Source of the DNA: Lepturacanthus savala
Lineage: Eukaryota; Chordata; Actinopteri; Scombriformes; Trichiuridae
NCBI GenBank assembly: GCA_030544235.1
Contig: CM060477.1
Span: forward strand, 4,431,434 to 4,495,433
Length of the DNA: 64,000 nt
Direction of reading: 5' to 3'
The notes beneath the pieces were generated by a model. It worked only from the letters and a program-made list of their open reading frames with translations. It ran no database searches and was not told the DNA's origin. This document shows positions 11,347 through 23,576 of the stretch, piece after piece. The stretch's first letter is position 1. Every line of letters starts with the position of its first letter. The position numbers and the translations under genes are program-made.

Positions 11347-11928
11347 CTATGACTGTGACTTTATGTGACAAAGCGATTTTGTGTATGTGTCCATCCCATT
11401 CTGTGTGTATGTGCTTTTGTGTATGTACTTTAGCTGCTCGTGCATGTGTGCGTGTGTGTGTGTGTGTGTAGTGTACACACCGCAGTGTATGAATATAGTG
11501 TGACTGTTTGTGACAAAGTGACTGTGTATTTGTGTGTGCAGAGATAACTTTGTCAATGAGCGAGCCAGAGAGAGAGAGATACTGAGGAGCCAGAGTGGAA
11601 GAGCTTCTGCTTCAGTTATTTGTCAGCAGTGCTGGTGTTTCACTTGGCTGAAGAGACCAGTCAGGAGGGACCAGAGTACCTTCTCCCTGATGACACACTT
11701 CTCACTGCACTCTGACTGACCTCACACCACACACACACACACACACACACCACACACGCACGCACAGGAAAGCACTTGCACAAACAAGGAGTGAGTATAA
11801 ACACATATACTCTACATGCATACAGGTATACGTCCATATATTCAAATACCGAGCAGAATAAACAACCCTAGGCCATGCATGGGAAACATATGTAAGCACA
11901 AATTGCATGTAAGCACAAGGACAGACAA

Positions 11929-11930
<2 letters not shown>

Positions 11931-11979
<49 letters not shown>
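11931..11979. repeat. (AC)24 microsatellite
   Basis: An uninterrupted AC dinucleotide array of about 49 bp. Open frames across it encode only dipeptide repeats and are artefacts. Confidence 0.97.
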
Positions 11980-11982
<3 letters not shown>

Positions 11983-12345
11983 TGATGTGTGCTCTATGGA
12001 AAGGCCTGAAGCTACTGTATCCAAGGAACTGAAATAGGTTTGATCTGGTTGGACTCAGTGAGCATTGGTGTTCAACAAACCATAATAAAAGGCCAGCTGT
12101 GGACCCCCTGTGCTATTTTTGTGTGTGCATGTGCGTTGGCACGACGATCGTGTGGCCTTATTGGTTTTTAATGTTCCCTCATCCTTCATCCCAGTATGAA
12201 ACCGGTCCATTCACTAGTTTCCACCTCCATCTGGAATCAGTCTTTCATCCCCTCCTCTTTATTGATCGTACAGAAAAAAACAAAGTCAGAAATTCTTCTG
12301 TACCAGGGCTTTGGGTACATGGGAAGATGTTTTTATTGTATTTAA

Positions 12346-12638
12346 CTCTTTATTTCATAGCGTTGCCATATGGCAACACCATGCAGATTTTGTTGTTTCT
12401 AATTTTGGCCCAGAATGAATTGTGGAACTACAACAAATGTGCCCTGGAGATGTTTGTAAGTCCATGCAAAAAAGAGTGAAAACAGGATTTCCTGGTCATG
12501 TGATGTGAATATATATGTCCTCCAAAGTAAAAGACATACTTTCTACAACTAAACGGTAACATAGATTTTATATCACTGGTTTTTAGTCATATTGAGTCAA
12601 ATAATTATTACCATATGGCAACGCTATGCAATAAAGGG
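12346..12638. mobile_element. piggyBac-type MITE, 293 bp, flanked by TTAA
   Basis: The element is flanked by TTAA on both sides (12342-12345 and 12639-12642), the duplicated target of piggyBac-type transposons. Its termini are inverted repeats of about 31 bp with three mismatches, beginning CYCTTTATT and running to CATATGG. The left arm includes the perfect 16-bp palindrome GTTGCCATATGGCAAC (12362-12377), nearly repeated at 12608-12622. There is no transposase, so it is non-autonomous. A weaker relative lies near 45739-46019. Confidence 0.75.
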
Positions 12639-12642
12639 TTAA

Positions 12643-13129
12643 TCTCGGACTTATATGTATTTAATACAAATCTGTCAGGGTTGCAGCATACATTTTCTTT
12701 TCAAAGTGCTACACAAGTGTTTTAGAGACATATTATAATACATAATATATATATATAATTATAATATTATATTATAATCTTCAGAAAAAGCAGATTAGGC
12801 CCACATCAACTGTCAAAACATTCAACTCCACACTTGTGTAGCAGTCGATTATTCATTCAACCACCTAAGACACTAACAATGGAGAATGTGTCAAAAGTGT
12901 ATGCATACTGGTTAAAATTATTGTACTTATATTCGCTAAACCCTGTCCCCCATTGCTTAGAGCTTTACTTACCATGTTTGGCTGTTAGAGCTTAGGAAGG
13001 ACCATATTTTACAAAGACTGTCTCATTTTAACATGAATAAACTCCTGGCAGGGAAAGTGTAGCAATTACACCCAAGCTTAATAACACTACTAACAATACT
13101 AACAGTAATAATACTAACAACATTCAGCT
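12643..13129. other. AT-rich gene-free spacer
   Basis: Nothing recognised; short AT tracts near 12740-12775. Confidence 0.35.
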
Positions 13130-13640
13130 CTTTGAACTGGCAGAGGACATGATTAAAATAGACAAAGATATCGTTAGTGAAACCCATCAGAATCAGCAGC
13201 TTTGAAACTGATTTCCATCTCCAAAATGACTAATGTGCATTTGGATGAGAGGGCCTGTACAATCAGGAATTCATGTTAAATTTATTAATATATGCGCCAA
13301 ACAAACCCTCCCATCACAAACAAAAGGAGAGACAGAATTGGCAACATTTTCCCTGAGCACAAAATGGAATTGACAATATTAATAATTTTCCTGTGTGGGT
13401 TATGGCATAAACTTATTTGACTTCACTTCATACCTTTCTCATTTCTAGAGGGATCCATTCAGTCCAGATGCAGCTCATGGCCGAAGCTGAAAAGGTCATC
13501 TTCTGGGCCACAGAGGAGTCTAATTATCATGTATTAAATATCCCCCCTTTCCCCTTCATTTGCATCCACCTCTGCCATTCTTTGCTCAAAAGTTCTTCTT
13601 TTTCTGGGCAAAGATCAGTGTGTTACTATTAAGTGTTACT
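13130..13640. promoter_or_regulatory. Candidate conserved noncoding element, possibly with an embedded exon
   Basis: Unique, motif-rich sequence (GTTAAATTTATTAATATATGC near 13273, TCTAATTATCATG near 13518). A good pyrimidine-rich acceptor (CCTTTCTCATTTCTAG, ending at 13448) is followed by an open frame of roughly 60 codons to 13632. No strong donor follows, and the predicted peptide matches no family I know. I favour a noncoding element over an exon. Confidence 0.3.
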
Positions 13641-14449
13641 CTCCAGAATACGTTCTTATGAGCTTGTGAGAGAATCTTACAAATACAAATGTGCTTCTTG
13701 ATTTCATGACATTTTTTTACTGTGCTACAGTTAAAGGGTCAACCCGCATCCTACTGTTGAAGTGTCTGGAGTGCATGACGAAATCTGAAAAAAAGAAAAG
13801 CAAAAAATCTGCTTTGACTCCAAGCATCTGAGCTAAATGAGAATGGGAGGTGTCAGTCAAAATAATTAACATACTCATAATTGCTGTGCTAACTTATCAC
13901 TCAATTGGCATCACTTATTATGAGCTATGTCGCACTGCCAAACTCCAAGTACCTGCAATACAAGAAGAAGAATAGTCACTAATTTAAAAAGCGATTGAAA
14001 TCAGAATTGCAGTAGTGTTAACACCCTACATCACTGAATAATTATGGCTTTTATTTCTGTTTAAAGTGCCCCCTGACTGGAATAATCCACCCGTAAATAT
14101 ATGCTATCCACTTGTTCAAAACAATAAATTCTTATTGTTTATGTACATGCCCATAATAACACCTCTATTATGTTATGTTTTTTTACAATGAAAGGAATGA
14201 ATAATGGATCTATTTTATTGCTTTGCTTGGAGTATGATCACCTGATTTTGTCTTACTAATTGATATTTAGTGTTTTTCTTTGGCAATTAAAGTGTTTTTG
14301 AGAAATATTTAGTCTAATAGTGCTTATATTGCAATACAATTCATTAAGATACATATCAAGGGCATATTCCTAATGCAGGTCCATAATAAGGTGAAGGCTA
14401 TTGAGATTGACTCTAAAAAAGATCAACCTGACATGTGATTAATCTGTTT
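13641..14449. other. Gene-free spacer with a possible element at about 13830-13965
   Basis: Around 13830-13965 the sequence is unique and rich in homeodomain-type cores (AATAATTAAC, CTCATAATTGC). The remainder is AT-rich and unremarkable. Confidence 0.3.
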
Positions 14450-14830
14450 GCCACCTTCTTCACCCCACTGTGATATTTCCTAACACAGACCATACACAAA
14501 GCAACCTGCGTCAGCACCGGCAGCCTCTAAAACCACTAAAACCACTATTGTTTATACAACCAATTACGTCCAAACTGCTGAGACAGGTTGGAACATGGCG
14601 AGAGGCACCGTGGGGACAAGAAGGAGGTGGAGGAGGTTAGCCAGTATAATAAAATGCATATTCACACAGCACATCTCATAGCCAAGAGCCATCTTCAGGG
14701 CAATAATGCAATAATGAGGAAAGTCAATGAGCAGCGTTGGTGGTGCCTGGACTACAGGACTTACTCATCTGATATGGCAGAGGGGCTTTTAAGTCACATT
14801 TTAGTGTTTACGGTTTGGTTTCCTATTTAT
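14450..14830. promoter_or_regulatory. Candidate conserved noncoding element
   Basis: Non-repetitive block with balanced composition. It contains repeated AAAACCACTA units near 14529-14550, which carry RUNX-type ACCAC(A) half matches, and a CCAATTACG homeodomain-type site near 14561. Open frames across it are not protein-like. Confidence 0.28.
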
Positions 14831-15589
14831 TACTGTAAATAAAACTACTGAATTTAGCACATCTTCCCTGGCATTCGAAATCCAAACTGCCCCCAGAACT
14901 AGAACAAATGTGAATATAAAAGTTTTTATTGTCAAACTGCAAAAGACACAGCTCTGTAGAGGCCACTTGAGCGGTTCAGTGACTTGTCTCTTATTGTTCA
15001 GAGGGTTGAATATGGGCTTTGATTGAGCAAAACTCTGAGGCTGGCACTGACGCCAGAGCAGCAGAGTGGAAATTAGGCGGGTCCCTTTTAAAATCCCAGA
15101 ATCATCACAGCAAAATGAGAATGCACACACTGTTCTACATTATTACTTGTTGCAAGGAAGCAATAAGTGGAAAAGATTTACAATAGGCACAGTAATACCT
15201 GCTAATATACTTTCATTCCATGGGGCCTTTGGTCTGTAAATCTTCCTGAAAAAGAGCCTCTACATTTCTAAATGACTGCAGAATGAGCAGTTAGTGGAAC
15301 ATATTGGATTTAATCAACCATAGAGCTGAGGTGAGGGTGAAACACTGACAATTCTGCATTTGAAAAAAAGACAAGTACAAGACGTCTCAACCCGGTTAGT
15401 TTTGATTCAATGACGCCCTGTTGTTCATTCATTCTCAGACTACTCTAGGCCAGAGATATACTTAGTTTTAACTATGCATTTGCATAATGGCTGCCTCGAG
15501 TGTCCTGGTTCATTTTGGATCGTTGGCCGTGCAATTTCTCAGGAATTACTGCTGCACATCTGGAAGATGCAATATGGCCTTGAATGGTA
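14831..15589. other. Gene-free spacer
   Basis: No gene or repeat family recognised with confidence. Confidence 0.3.
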
Positions 15590-15995
15590 GGGGGCAGTAG
15601 ACTTGTAGTCAAGACCGCCTAAACTGAGACTGAGATACTACCAAGACCAGAGAGTATCAAGACCAAGACCAAGATCAAGGCAGACCACATCAAGACCAAG
15701 ACCAAAAACACACAAAAAAGATGAACTCTTTGTGTTCTGTAAAGCCAAACCTAACCACTGCTGAATTTTCCAACATGTCGCGTCCTCCTCTCTGACTCTG
15801 CTGTAGAGAAGGAGGGGGAATGGGGCGACTTCCTGCCAAATCCCTACGAGACTGCCCTACCGGTCTAAGACATTGCGAGATAGAGACACAAGACCAAGAA
15901 ATAGAACAAGAACAAAGAATTGTTGAGGCTGTGACAAGACCAAGACCACAAAAAATGTAGTCTTTAGACCAAGACCAGTCTTGAGAACTACAAGG
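15590..15995. repeat. AAGACC-rich teleost interspersed repeat
   Basis: Two clusters of imperfect CAAGACC/AAGACCAAGACC units (15620-15710 and 15885-15990) flank a unique-looking centre. This matches a dispersed fish repeat recognisable by its GTCTTGGTCTTG strings on the other strand. Superfamily not assigned. A 116-codon minus-strand frame (15690-16040) is a by-product of the repeat. Confidence 0.65.
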
Positions 15996-16248
15996 CTCAC
16001 AGGTCAGTCGGCATATCAGCAGCGACGGTATTGGCAGCAAGTTTTAAAGGCAAGTTAATAGACAAGACTGTAATACCAGCATCTGTACGATGTGTCATTA
16101 CTGTTGCACATTAACAAATGTGTCATAATGGCATAGCTGGCATGAGTTTAGTATCATCTCTTAATTAACAAAATAGTATCCTCTTCGAGTATGGCCATAT
16201 CTCATGTAAATCCTTAAGTACTACTTGTATATCCTTAGTTCTCTGGTG

Positions 16249-16261
16249 TGCCCTCTAGTGG
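16249..16261 (-). promoter_or_regulatory. CTCF-type motif (perfect core match)
   Basis: On the minus strand the 13-mer reads CCACTAGAGGGCA, which matches the CTCF core CCASYAGRKGGCR at every position. It has the same orientation as the motif at 3732. Occupancy is inferred, not shown. Confidence 0.5.
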
Positions 16262-18291
16262 AATCCTCCAATAACAGACAAAATATATATGCAAGCACGA
16301 GTTTAGTTCATGACACAGCTGGTGGTCTCTGTGAAAGCATGGTTTAAAAGCAAGTAGCCTGTATCTCCTACATTGAAAGATTATATTATTCTGAGGTTCT
16401 ACAGGCCTGATCAGAAAAATGCACAGTGGGTGTAAGGCTACGTTCGCAGGTTAGATGCCCTCAGGCGATTCAACTTATTTCTTCAAACTCTGGCTTCTCA
16501 TGGTCATTTCTCTTAATGACAGTGAAATATTACCACTGGCCCATGGATTGACACTTCCTCTGAATACTGAACCCTATCAGCGTTATGCAGTTATAGCATG
16601 GCTCTCCGGTCTATTCCTGGGAAAATAGGACCATGTATTCCAGGGAATACACAGGAGATTCTCCCCGGCTGACACGAAATCCTGCATCACACTAACATTT
16701 AAAAGCTGGACATCTTTGCGTTGCCTTGCACCCCCATTATTTCCCTTCCACGATTTACCCGCATCAGCAGAATTTTTTTAAATACAAGAAAATGCTACCA
16801 TTTTTCTTCCACGTTTTGTTGAGCCTCAAAGGGATTGTGTTAATTAAAACTGTTACGGTAGCAGCTCTGTGGCTGGTCAGCAACTCTTGTGGCTGCTTCC
16901 TGGCCCTCAGAAATGGCAAATGAAGAAGAGGGCATTTTGTGTACTGCACAAAAAGGCAATCTGATGAAAAGGTACTTCAGTGTCCATTATTTGTATTCCA
17001 GCTTCCGAATATCTCAGGAGATGAAAGAAATAAGGCTCAAGGGAGCAGCAGATGAAGGAACTCCATCATATCTCAAGAGACACACACACACACGAACATA
17101 CACAATTTTCAATTTGCAATCAGACCCAGTATGGTGAACTCTCCATGTCCCTTGTATTTGGCATCAAAGTTCTGCACCGCCATAAAAGCCAAATTCTCTA
17201 TGACATAGTGGAGATTGCTCTGTCAAAAATGCAATCAACCAAAGCCGTCTCAAGTGCTGATGAATTACTGTGGCTTAGGAAAAGACAATGACTTGTCAGT
17301 TTTGCACTGATTGGCTCTGTCGAGGGAAAAGCACATAAGGGAGCCGAGTGAGTCACAACAGAGCCCTGCATCTTCCAGATCTCAGTGCATCAACATTCTT
17401 GAATATTAAGATAGCTGTGTGGCACATGGAAGCTAACTTTTTGCTACATCAATCTTGGCGAGCTTCGATATTTCACTTATTTTCATCATGATGAGTGTGA
17501 TCTGCTCATGAAACATTGAGGACAATTCCTTTTTGAGAAAATATAATGTCTTCAAATTCCTGACTGTTGAATATACTGCATTTCCTTTCTGAGCTTTCCC
17601 CTTTTGTCTTTAAAAAGAATAATCTATAAAAAGGCAGAGGCTTCTTCAGTCTTATGCACATTTGTTCACTATAAATATAGCAGGGTGACTCAAATTTCTT
17701 TTAAAGAGTGAAACATCATAGGTTAATGTGGATGGGACTGGTTCACCTCAGTGCGTCTAAGGTGAAGTAAATGGGAGTGAATTAACTTGAGGAAACAGAG
17801 TTGATTTTCCTCTTCTACCATGTAGAAGAGGAAAATTACCAGATCAAGCTGGAAATGTCTTCAGAGTGAGAGTAAACATTGTGAAAATCATTGTGAAAGA
17901 CATATTCAATTTTAAATGAGCAACATTTTGAGTTTCAAGAACACAGATGCAGTATAATCTTGCACTGTAGGATAGGATCGGATCTCAATCTACGAAATTT
18001 AGTTTGCAATCAAATCTGATTTGGCGATGACAACATTCACAGGCTAACATCACGTTTTATGGTCGATGCAGTGGCCCCGGGGGTGTGGGATCACTGGGTT
18101 AAGGGTGCATGACCAGGCTCAGGCTGTTCATTTAAGATGAATGTGTATGGAAACTGGCAGAGAAGGTACACCTGTATGAAAACAATTATGACACTTCAAC
18201 CAGAGATCAGAGGAATGGCCAGATGACACTCAATTCATGGCAAGAGATTGCTTCTATAGGCTCTAAAGATGAGCTAGTGTGTCTCAAAGTG

Positions 18292-18293
<2 letters not shown>
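16262..18293. other. Gene-free spacer with a possible element at 17520-17700
   Basis: No gene is recognised. Around 17520-17700 unique sequence carries CTATAAATATAG and CTATAAAAAGGC, AT boxes of MEF2 or TATA type. A snapback palindrome at 17804-17836 is listed separately. Confidence 0.3.
17804..17836. repeat. Perfect 15-bp snapback palindrome
   Basis: ATTTTCCTCTTCTAC (17804-17818) is the exact reverse complement of 17822-17836, with a 3-nt centre (CAT). The arms contain GGAA-type ETS cores. The very tight loop suggests a template-switch origin. Confidence 0.85.

Positions 18294-18325
<32 letters not shown>
18294..18325. repeat. (AT)n microsatellite
   Basis: About 16 uninterrupted AT units. 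Confidence 0.95.
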
Positions 18326-18328
<3 letters not shown>

Positions 18329-18689
18329 AGATCACTGTGTAAAAGGAAAAATGTGACTATCCTATTATACTATAGAACACTGCAACAAGCAACGCGGTGA
18401 GCATAAACGCCTCTGTGCATTCTCGTAGGTCGCACGCCATCTGCAGCGGCTCGCGCCACAGAGTCTTGCGCCTACAGCTTTACACTATCCTATTCATCAC
18501 TTCTCTCTCCACCAACTCAATCCTTCTGTGAACCATTTTATTTACCCATTCCCTCTCCTCCTGAGAAAAAAAAAAGGTTGCTGCAGGGAAAGGTAATTGG
18601 ACGCGCGTAGTAGCCAACGTAAAATACAGCTCAAAAACAGAGTTACAAAGGCGCCATAGGAAAATATAGCCTCTTTACTGTCACTGGTT

Positions 18690-18970
18690 CAGGTTGAGTC
18701 AGCCTAAAGCATTGAAACACCTTCTGTTTTCTCTTCACAAATCCACTGTCAATACTGGTCATGAATTTCATAGACTACTAGTGCGGCGCCTGTTTAAAAT
18801 GTGCCTGTCCAGAACGGGTCTGATTGCTTTGTATTGCTGCTTGCAGCTTTCTCGGGAATTGCTCATCCAAACAACTTCCCCACTCGACTGCACTTCCTTG
18901 GGTCGTCAGCAAAACACCCACCGAGTGTGAAGTGGATCAGATGAATGATTGTGGAAAAAAATTGACAGAC
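18690..18970 (+). repeat. Interspersed repeat, copy sharing sequence with 21355-21440
   Basis: The stretch at 18885-18945 (CACTTCCTTGGG..., AACACCCACCGAGTGTGAAG, TGGATCAGATGAA) is clearly related to 21370-21425 (ACTTCCATAGG..., ACACCCGCTAAGTGTGAAG, TAGATCTGACAGAA). Two diverged copies 2.5 kb apart show a dispersed repeat that also resembles a common fish family. No coding capacity. Confidence 0.55.
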
Positions 18971-20599
18971 AGACAGATGTTGTGCCTGCCTCACTCTTGG
19001 CACCGATAAAATGTAGATTCTTGCACTAATTGTTGGCTATCGAAAAGAATGAATAATTATCTGAAACAGTTATTCATTTATTAAAATTAGAGCTTAATGA
19101 CTAAGTTCTAGAGTCGGGGCACCACATGAGAGGACAAGATAGCCAATTCTCTGGTTCAGTCTCAGAAATTGGATTAAACTATCAATTTGGAGGTCTGATT
19201 AACAATTAACTTAATAATATAAACCAGGATCATTTTATCAGTAGCTAGTAAGGGTTGAAGGATTCAGAGTTTTTAAAGAAGAGGTTGGCGTAATTTACTA
19301 TTGAACATTAAAGAGACAGCATGTGTGTGTGTGTGTGGAGGTGTGAAAGAGCGACAAAGATGGCTGACTAGTAGCTGTTCTTAGTTCTCAGGCCATGTGT
19401 GTGGCTCCTTGTCTGTGAAAGACAAAGGCAAAATGGCTGATTGACCATACACACAGACCTGTGCCTGCATGTGTGCATGTACTGTATATGGGTTTTAAAA
19501 TCACTTTGTGAGTGTTTCAAGGTGCCATGATATATAGATGTAGGGTTAGGACACTTACATTAAACCTAACCTCCTCACTGTTTCTACCCAAGTCATATTC
19601 CCAGTCCATGGAAAGGAAGGGGAAGAGTTGCTCTTTGCTTTTTCTATCTTTGGTGGCAGAGCAGATCCGTCATACAGGCTGTGTTGCTTCTTGTTGTTGG
19701 ATGGAGGAACCAGTAACTGAGTAACTGTGCAGAAGAACAGTGCTGTGCTCTGTTGATGAACCATGAAGGGACTCCGGAGAAGACTCCAGGGAAGAGGGAG
19801 CCGAGAAGAGAATCTTCCAGAAAGAGAGCGAGAGAACCGGGAAGAGAGACAACAAAGGCCGGTCACCTGCCTTTATATCTCTGGTGACATCACAGTTGAA
19901 GATGTGACAAAGAGATCACAAGGTCCAGCCTCATCCATGCAGAGCTGAACAGACTTTGTACACAAAGCATAATGTCCATATATATGTGTGTGTGTGTGTG
20001 CGTGTGTGTGTGTGTGTGGTTGGGAACGGGCTCCAGTATTGCTGCTTTAATATATAAAACAATTAAAATTGTTGATGTGATGTGAGGTGTGGATAAGTAA
20101 TACAACAACAAGATAACTTAAACTAACATTTATATAGATATCAAGTACTGTACTTTAAATATAATGAGAGCTGCATTTAAATAGAAAATATATAGAGTTT
20201 TTGAAATAATATGTATCCTAAAATGAACTATTGATCATATTCGGTGCCTTGAGCATATGTTTTCTGTGGCTTCAGTTGGGATTATTTGAGTAAGTATATT
20301 CGCTCAGGTTTTTGGTGCATATGTGAGACAAAGGTTTTTTACTGCTTAGGGGAAGTTCTTTATTGAGTATTAAAATCTACAAATGACTTGTGTTAAATAT
20401 TGCGTTGTACTTTTATTATCTCAAATGTCTGCAATAGTTTTGGAAATGTCATGAATTCATAATTTTAATTTAAGATATTCAAGGGTGTATGGCTGCCTAT
20501 CAACATTCCTTTTGCGTAGGCATTCAATGTGTGCATGTGTAATGTTGTCCATCCAAAACTGGCATGAATTAATTTTTTTAGCCAGTTTTAAGCCAAATA
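18971..20599. other. Gene-free spacer with GT tracts
   Basis: Contains (GT)n tracts at 19321-19338 and 19985-20019. The region 19550-19960 is GC-balanced and gives overlapping open frames on both strands, but none is protein-like. Confidence 0.35.
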
Positions 20600-21460
20600 T
20601 ATGTAATACACTTTAGTAAATCTTGGATCTTTACCAAGGCAACAATCACTGGTAGCTCGGGTAGTAGGCCAAACTGCCCCAGAGAAACAAAGACTGTAAA
20701 CGCTCAAGTGCCTTGTTCTGTGTTTTTAAAAGGCCCTGGATCATGGACTTTTCTGGGTTTTATTTGAAGTTTTGATACCCCTAACATGATATATGTGCAA
20801 TTTAAAGTGCAAAAATTCAACTCAAAGTAGTTTTACAGTCTTCTCTCTCAAGTGCCTCACTGGAGCTCTAGGAAGCACTGGTTGTTTTTGGTCTGTCTCA
20901 TAAATTCTGATATTCACTTGGAAGACTTGTGGTGGGCTGTGCTGAGAGCCTCTACAGGTGAATCAGTGAGTTATTATAGATGGACACACTTTTACGGTGA
21001 TCCGAAATTTTAAAACAAGGTTTTACCAGCTGATAACTGCAGGAACAAACAGCCAGAGGGCTAAAGATCTACAGCAAAAAACCAAGCTATGTCCTCTCTG
21101 CGGAGGCTCAAATCTATAGAATTATAAATTTCATTATGATGCGCTATACATCACATTGACAGTGTCTTGTCGGAACAGCAGTTGACAGTTTGAGCCATTT
21201 TCAACCCATAAAATGCTGATTTTGATCAATTTATTGCCAATATCAGTACTGTCAGCAATTATGTGTTTCATCACAGTATATTTGCTTTCAGCTCAAAAAA
21301 CATTTAGGTTTTAAAAAGTGTATATTGGAAACATGTTTTGGGTCGAAATCACACCAAATTCAACACTGTACTTCCATAGGTCCACAGTAATACACCCGCT
21401 AAGTGTGAAGTAGATCTGACAGAAGGTTCTCAAGATACTCAAAGGACAGTCTCATTACTT
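20600..21460. repeat. Probable interspersed repeat region including the second copy of the 18.9-kb family
   Basis: The clear homologous part is 21355-21440, matching 18885-18945. Flanking sequence from about 20600 has the texture of old teleost repeats (no strong motif clustering, patchy decay), but I cannot draw its limits. Confidence 0.4.
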
Positions 21461-22123
21461 TACAGTTACAAGGTGAGTAACTATGAATGCAATGCTAAGA
21501 CATGGTATACAACATGTACAGACTGGTAAAAACATTTCAGTCCCAATGCCCAAGCAAATTACTACACTCATTGCTATGACAACGTAACAAATCCATGAAG
21601 ACCAACTTAGCTGGGCGGAAAGTGATAATTATGATGTGACTTCCTTGTTCAACTTCTGTGATTACAACAGACAAGCTGCCCCACAGACAACCTGCCCTGG
21701 TGAATACACTGCTTCATAAATAGAAAGCCTGTTAGCGATGCAGAAGTCCTTTTAAAAATGGATCTTTTGCTGTAACACCTCATTAAAAATGGACGAGGGA
21801 GAGGTCATCGGGAGGTGGTGTTGTTTCAAAGCACCATTCAACATCAGCTGGACACAATAATAGGTAAAATCTACACGTAGCAACAGCAGAAAATACCTGT
21901 ATGTTATGACCTTTCATATCTCAGTTCAGTAGAGTAAAATCCTGTATCATAGCCTCCGCACTTAAGTGCTGACTTGCCCATGTTGCCCGTGTCAACCTTC
22001 ATCAATGTTAATTCAGAGGGGTATGGGTTTATTCTCTCTGGCTGACACACACACACGCACACATCCACAATAGGACGAGGCGTGTTTCCAGGCCTCTGCC
22101 CTGAAAACGGTCATTAAATAGTC
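21461..22123. other. Gene-free spacer
   Basis: No gene is recognised. A short AC tract lies at 22047-22061. Confidence 0.3.
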
Positions 22124-22214
22124 ATGGGGCCCTGTGCTGAGCTGGGCCCGGCTGGGCTGCGCCTGGTTGCTGCAGGCTTAGTGCTCGTGTTGTGCTCATC
22201 ACTGCAGGGGTCAG
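22124..22214 (+). CDS. Candidate signal-peptide exon (first coding exon of a secreted or membrane protein)
   Basis: An ATG at 22124 opens 30 codons plus one base and then meets a good donor (TCAG followed by GTAAAG, GT at 22215-22216). The peptide begins with a short neutral segment, then a hydrophobic core (LVAAGLVLVLCSSL) and small residues suitable for signal-peptidase cleavage (LQGS). The exon would end in phase 1, the usual phase after signal-peptide exons of immunoglobulin-domain and other extracellular proteins. Against it: the start context is weak (T at -3, though G at +4), no CpG island or TATA box is adjacent, and no downstream domain exon is identifiable in the window. It could be a chance open frame. 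No gene is named. Confidence 0.22.
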
Positions 22215-23576
22215 GTAAAGTGCAAGGCTGCTCTTCGGTTACAGGACCAATTCCCCGTCACTACATTGCAAGCCTCACCACACATCTCGCTAAAACTCAC
22301 ACGGACACAAACGCACACGCACATTCACCTCGCTTTAACCCCACGCTGGGCCAGTCTAGATGGAGTACGGTCACATCACGGTCACTGAGCGTTTAGATGC
22401 GTCATAGAGACACAGGATGGGCTTTTCCAGAGGTTTTTTTTTTTTGGAAGTCTGGCTCCTAGTCATTTTTTGATCTTGCCTGTCAGTCCCAGTTTCTGTC
22501 TGAGTATGGGTATGTAAGCTGGTTATGTGAAGGTCACCAAGCAAAGCACATGAAAGGCGAAAGAGCCTTTGAGCTCTTATCAGGTGATAGAGTGCACCGT
22601 GTGTGTTTTGGTCAAACACAATGTTGTAGCCATTTCCAGCACCGACAGCCATTGTGGGAACCAATGAGAGATATTTGTAAAGTTCTATGGCTTCCTTCCA
22701 AGTTTTTGATGGAAATTGCACATTTAACAGCAAGTCATTGTGCTGATAAAGCATCCAGATGACAAACTATAGACTACTACAGTATACTGTAAAGCAATAC
22801 ATTATTTCCTAAGATGGATATACTTGATCAATTGCTAATGAGTGTACTTAATTGATGACCGTTTTAGCCTAATAAAAACTTCTACTCGGGACCCCTTGTC
22901 ACTTGTTGAATATGTTGGTTTCAGCAGGAATTTTAAAGTTGTTAAATAATTATTAGTAAAGCAAATCTAGTATCGAGTATTTTACAAAAAGTAAAAATGA
23001 TCTCACAACCTCTATATTTATCTTGCAGCTCATTCAAAGTGGTCCTGTCTCCCACTTTGGGAATTATTCTATTGTTTGTGTTTTAATTAACCAATTACAT
23101 AGTAATAACAAGATCCTAGAACCAAAGCTGAAATCTCCAGTTCCCAGAACAACAATCCATGTGCAAAGAAGTCACAAAGATATAAATGAAATCGATGTTT
23201 GGGAAACTGAAACCGGATCATGTTTGGTGTTTTCTGCTTAATAAATGATTTTCTAGTGAATACATTTTCCGATGATCAATGAATCTAATAAACAACGAAA
23301 GACTACGGATCTACTCGTTAAAGCTTTGAACAAACAAAGCTTACCCACACTGCCAGACCATCAATTAAGTCCCTTCCATTACCCTGGAGTGTTTCTTTTC
23401 ACTGAAAACATCTTCCGATCACCGCCCTCAAGCCCCTAGGCAGGCATTCTGCACACTCAACATATACAGTTACTGGAGAGAACCGAGTCAGTCGAGTGAT
23501 GAATGAGCTTCCAACACACTGTGGACTCAGCAAATGTTAAATATTCTCATTAGCTGGTTGAGAGATTGCACTCAAA
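22215..23576. other. Gene-free spacer
   Basis: A 127-codon minus-strand open frame (22371-22754) has low-complexity threonine, histidine and lysine content from simple repeats and no domain. The rest is AT-rich and not recognised. Confidence 0.35.

Noticed and set aside
11702..12024. Open frames of repeated CV or HT dipeptides
   Set aside because: Translations of (AC)n and (GT)n microsatellites.
13449..13632. Exon after a good acceptor at 13448
   Set aside because: No acceptable donor and no recognisable peptide. A noncoding element is the simpler reading.
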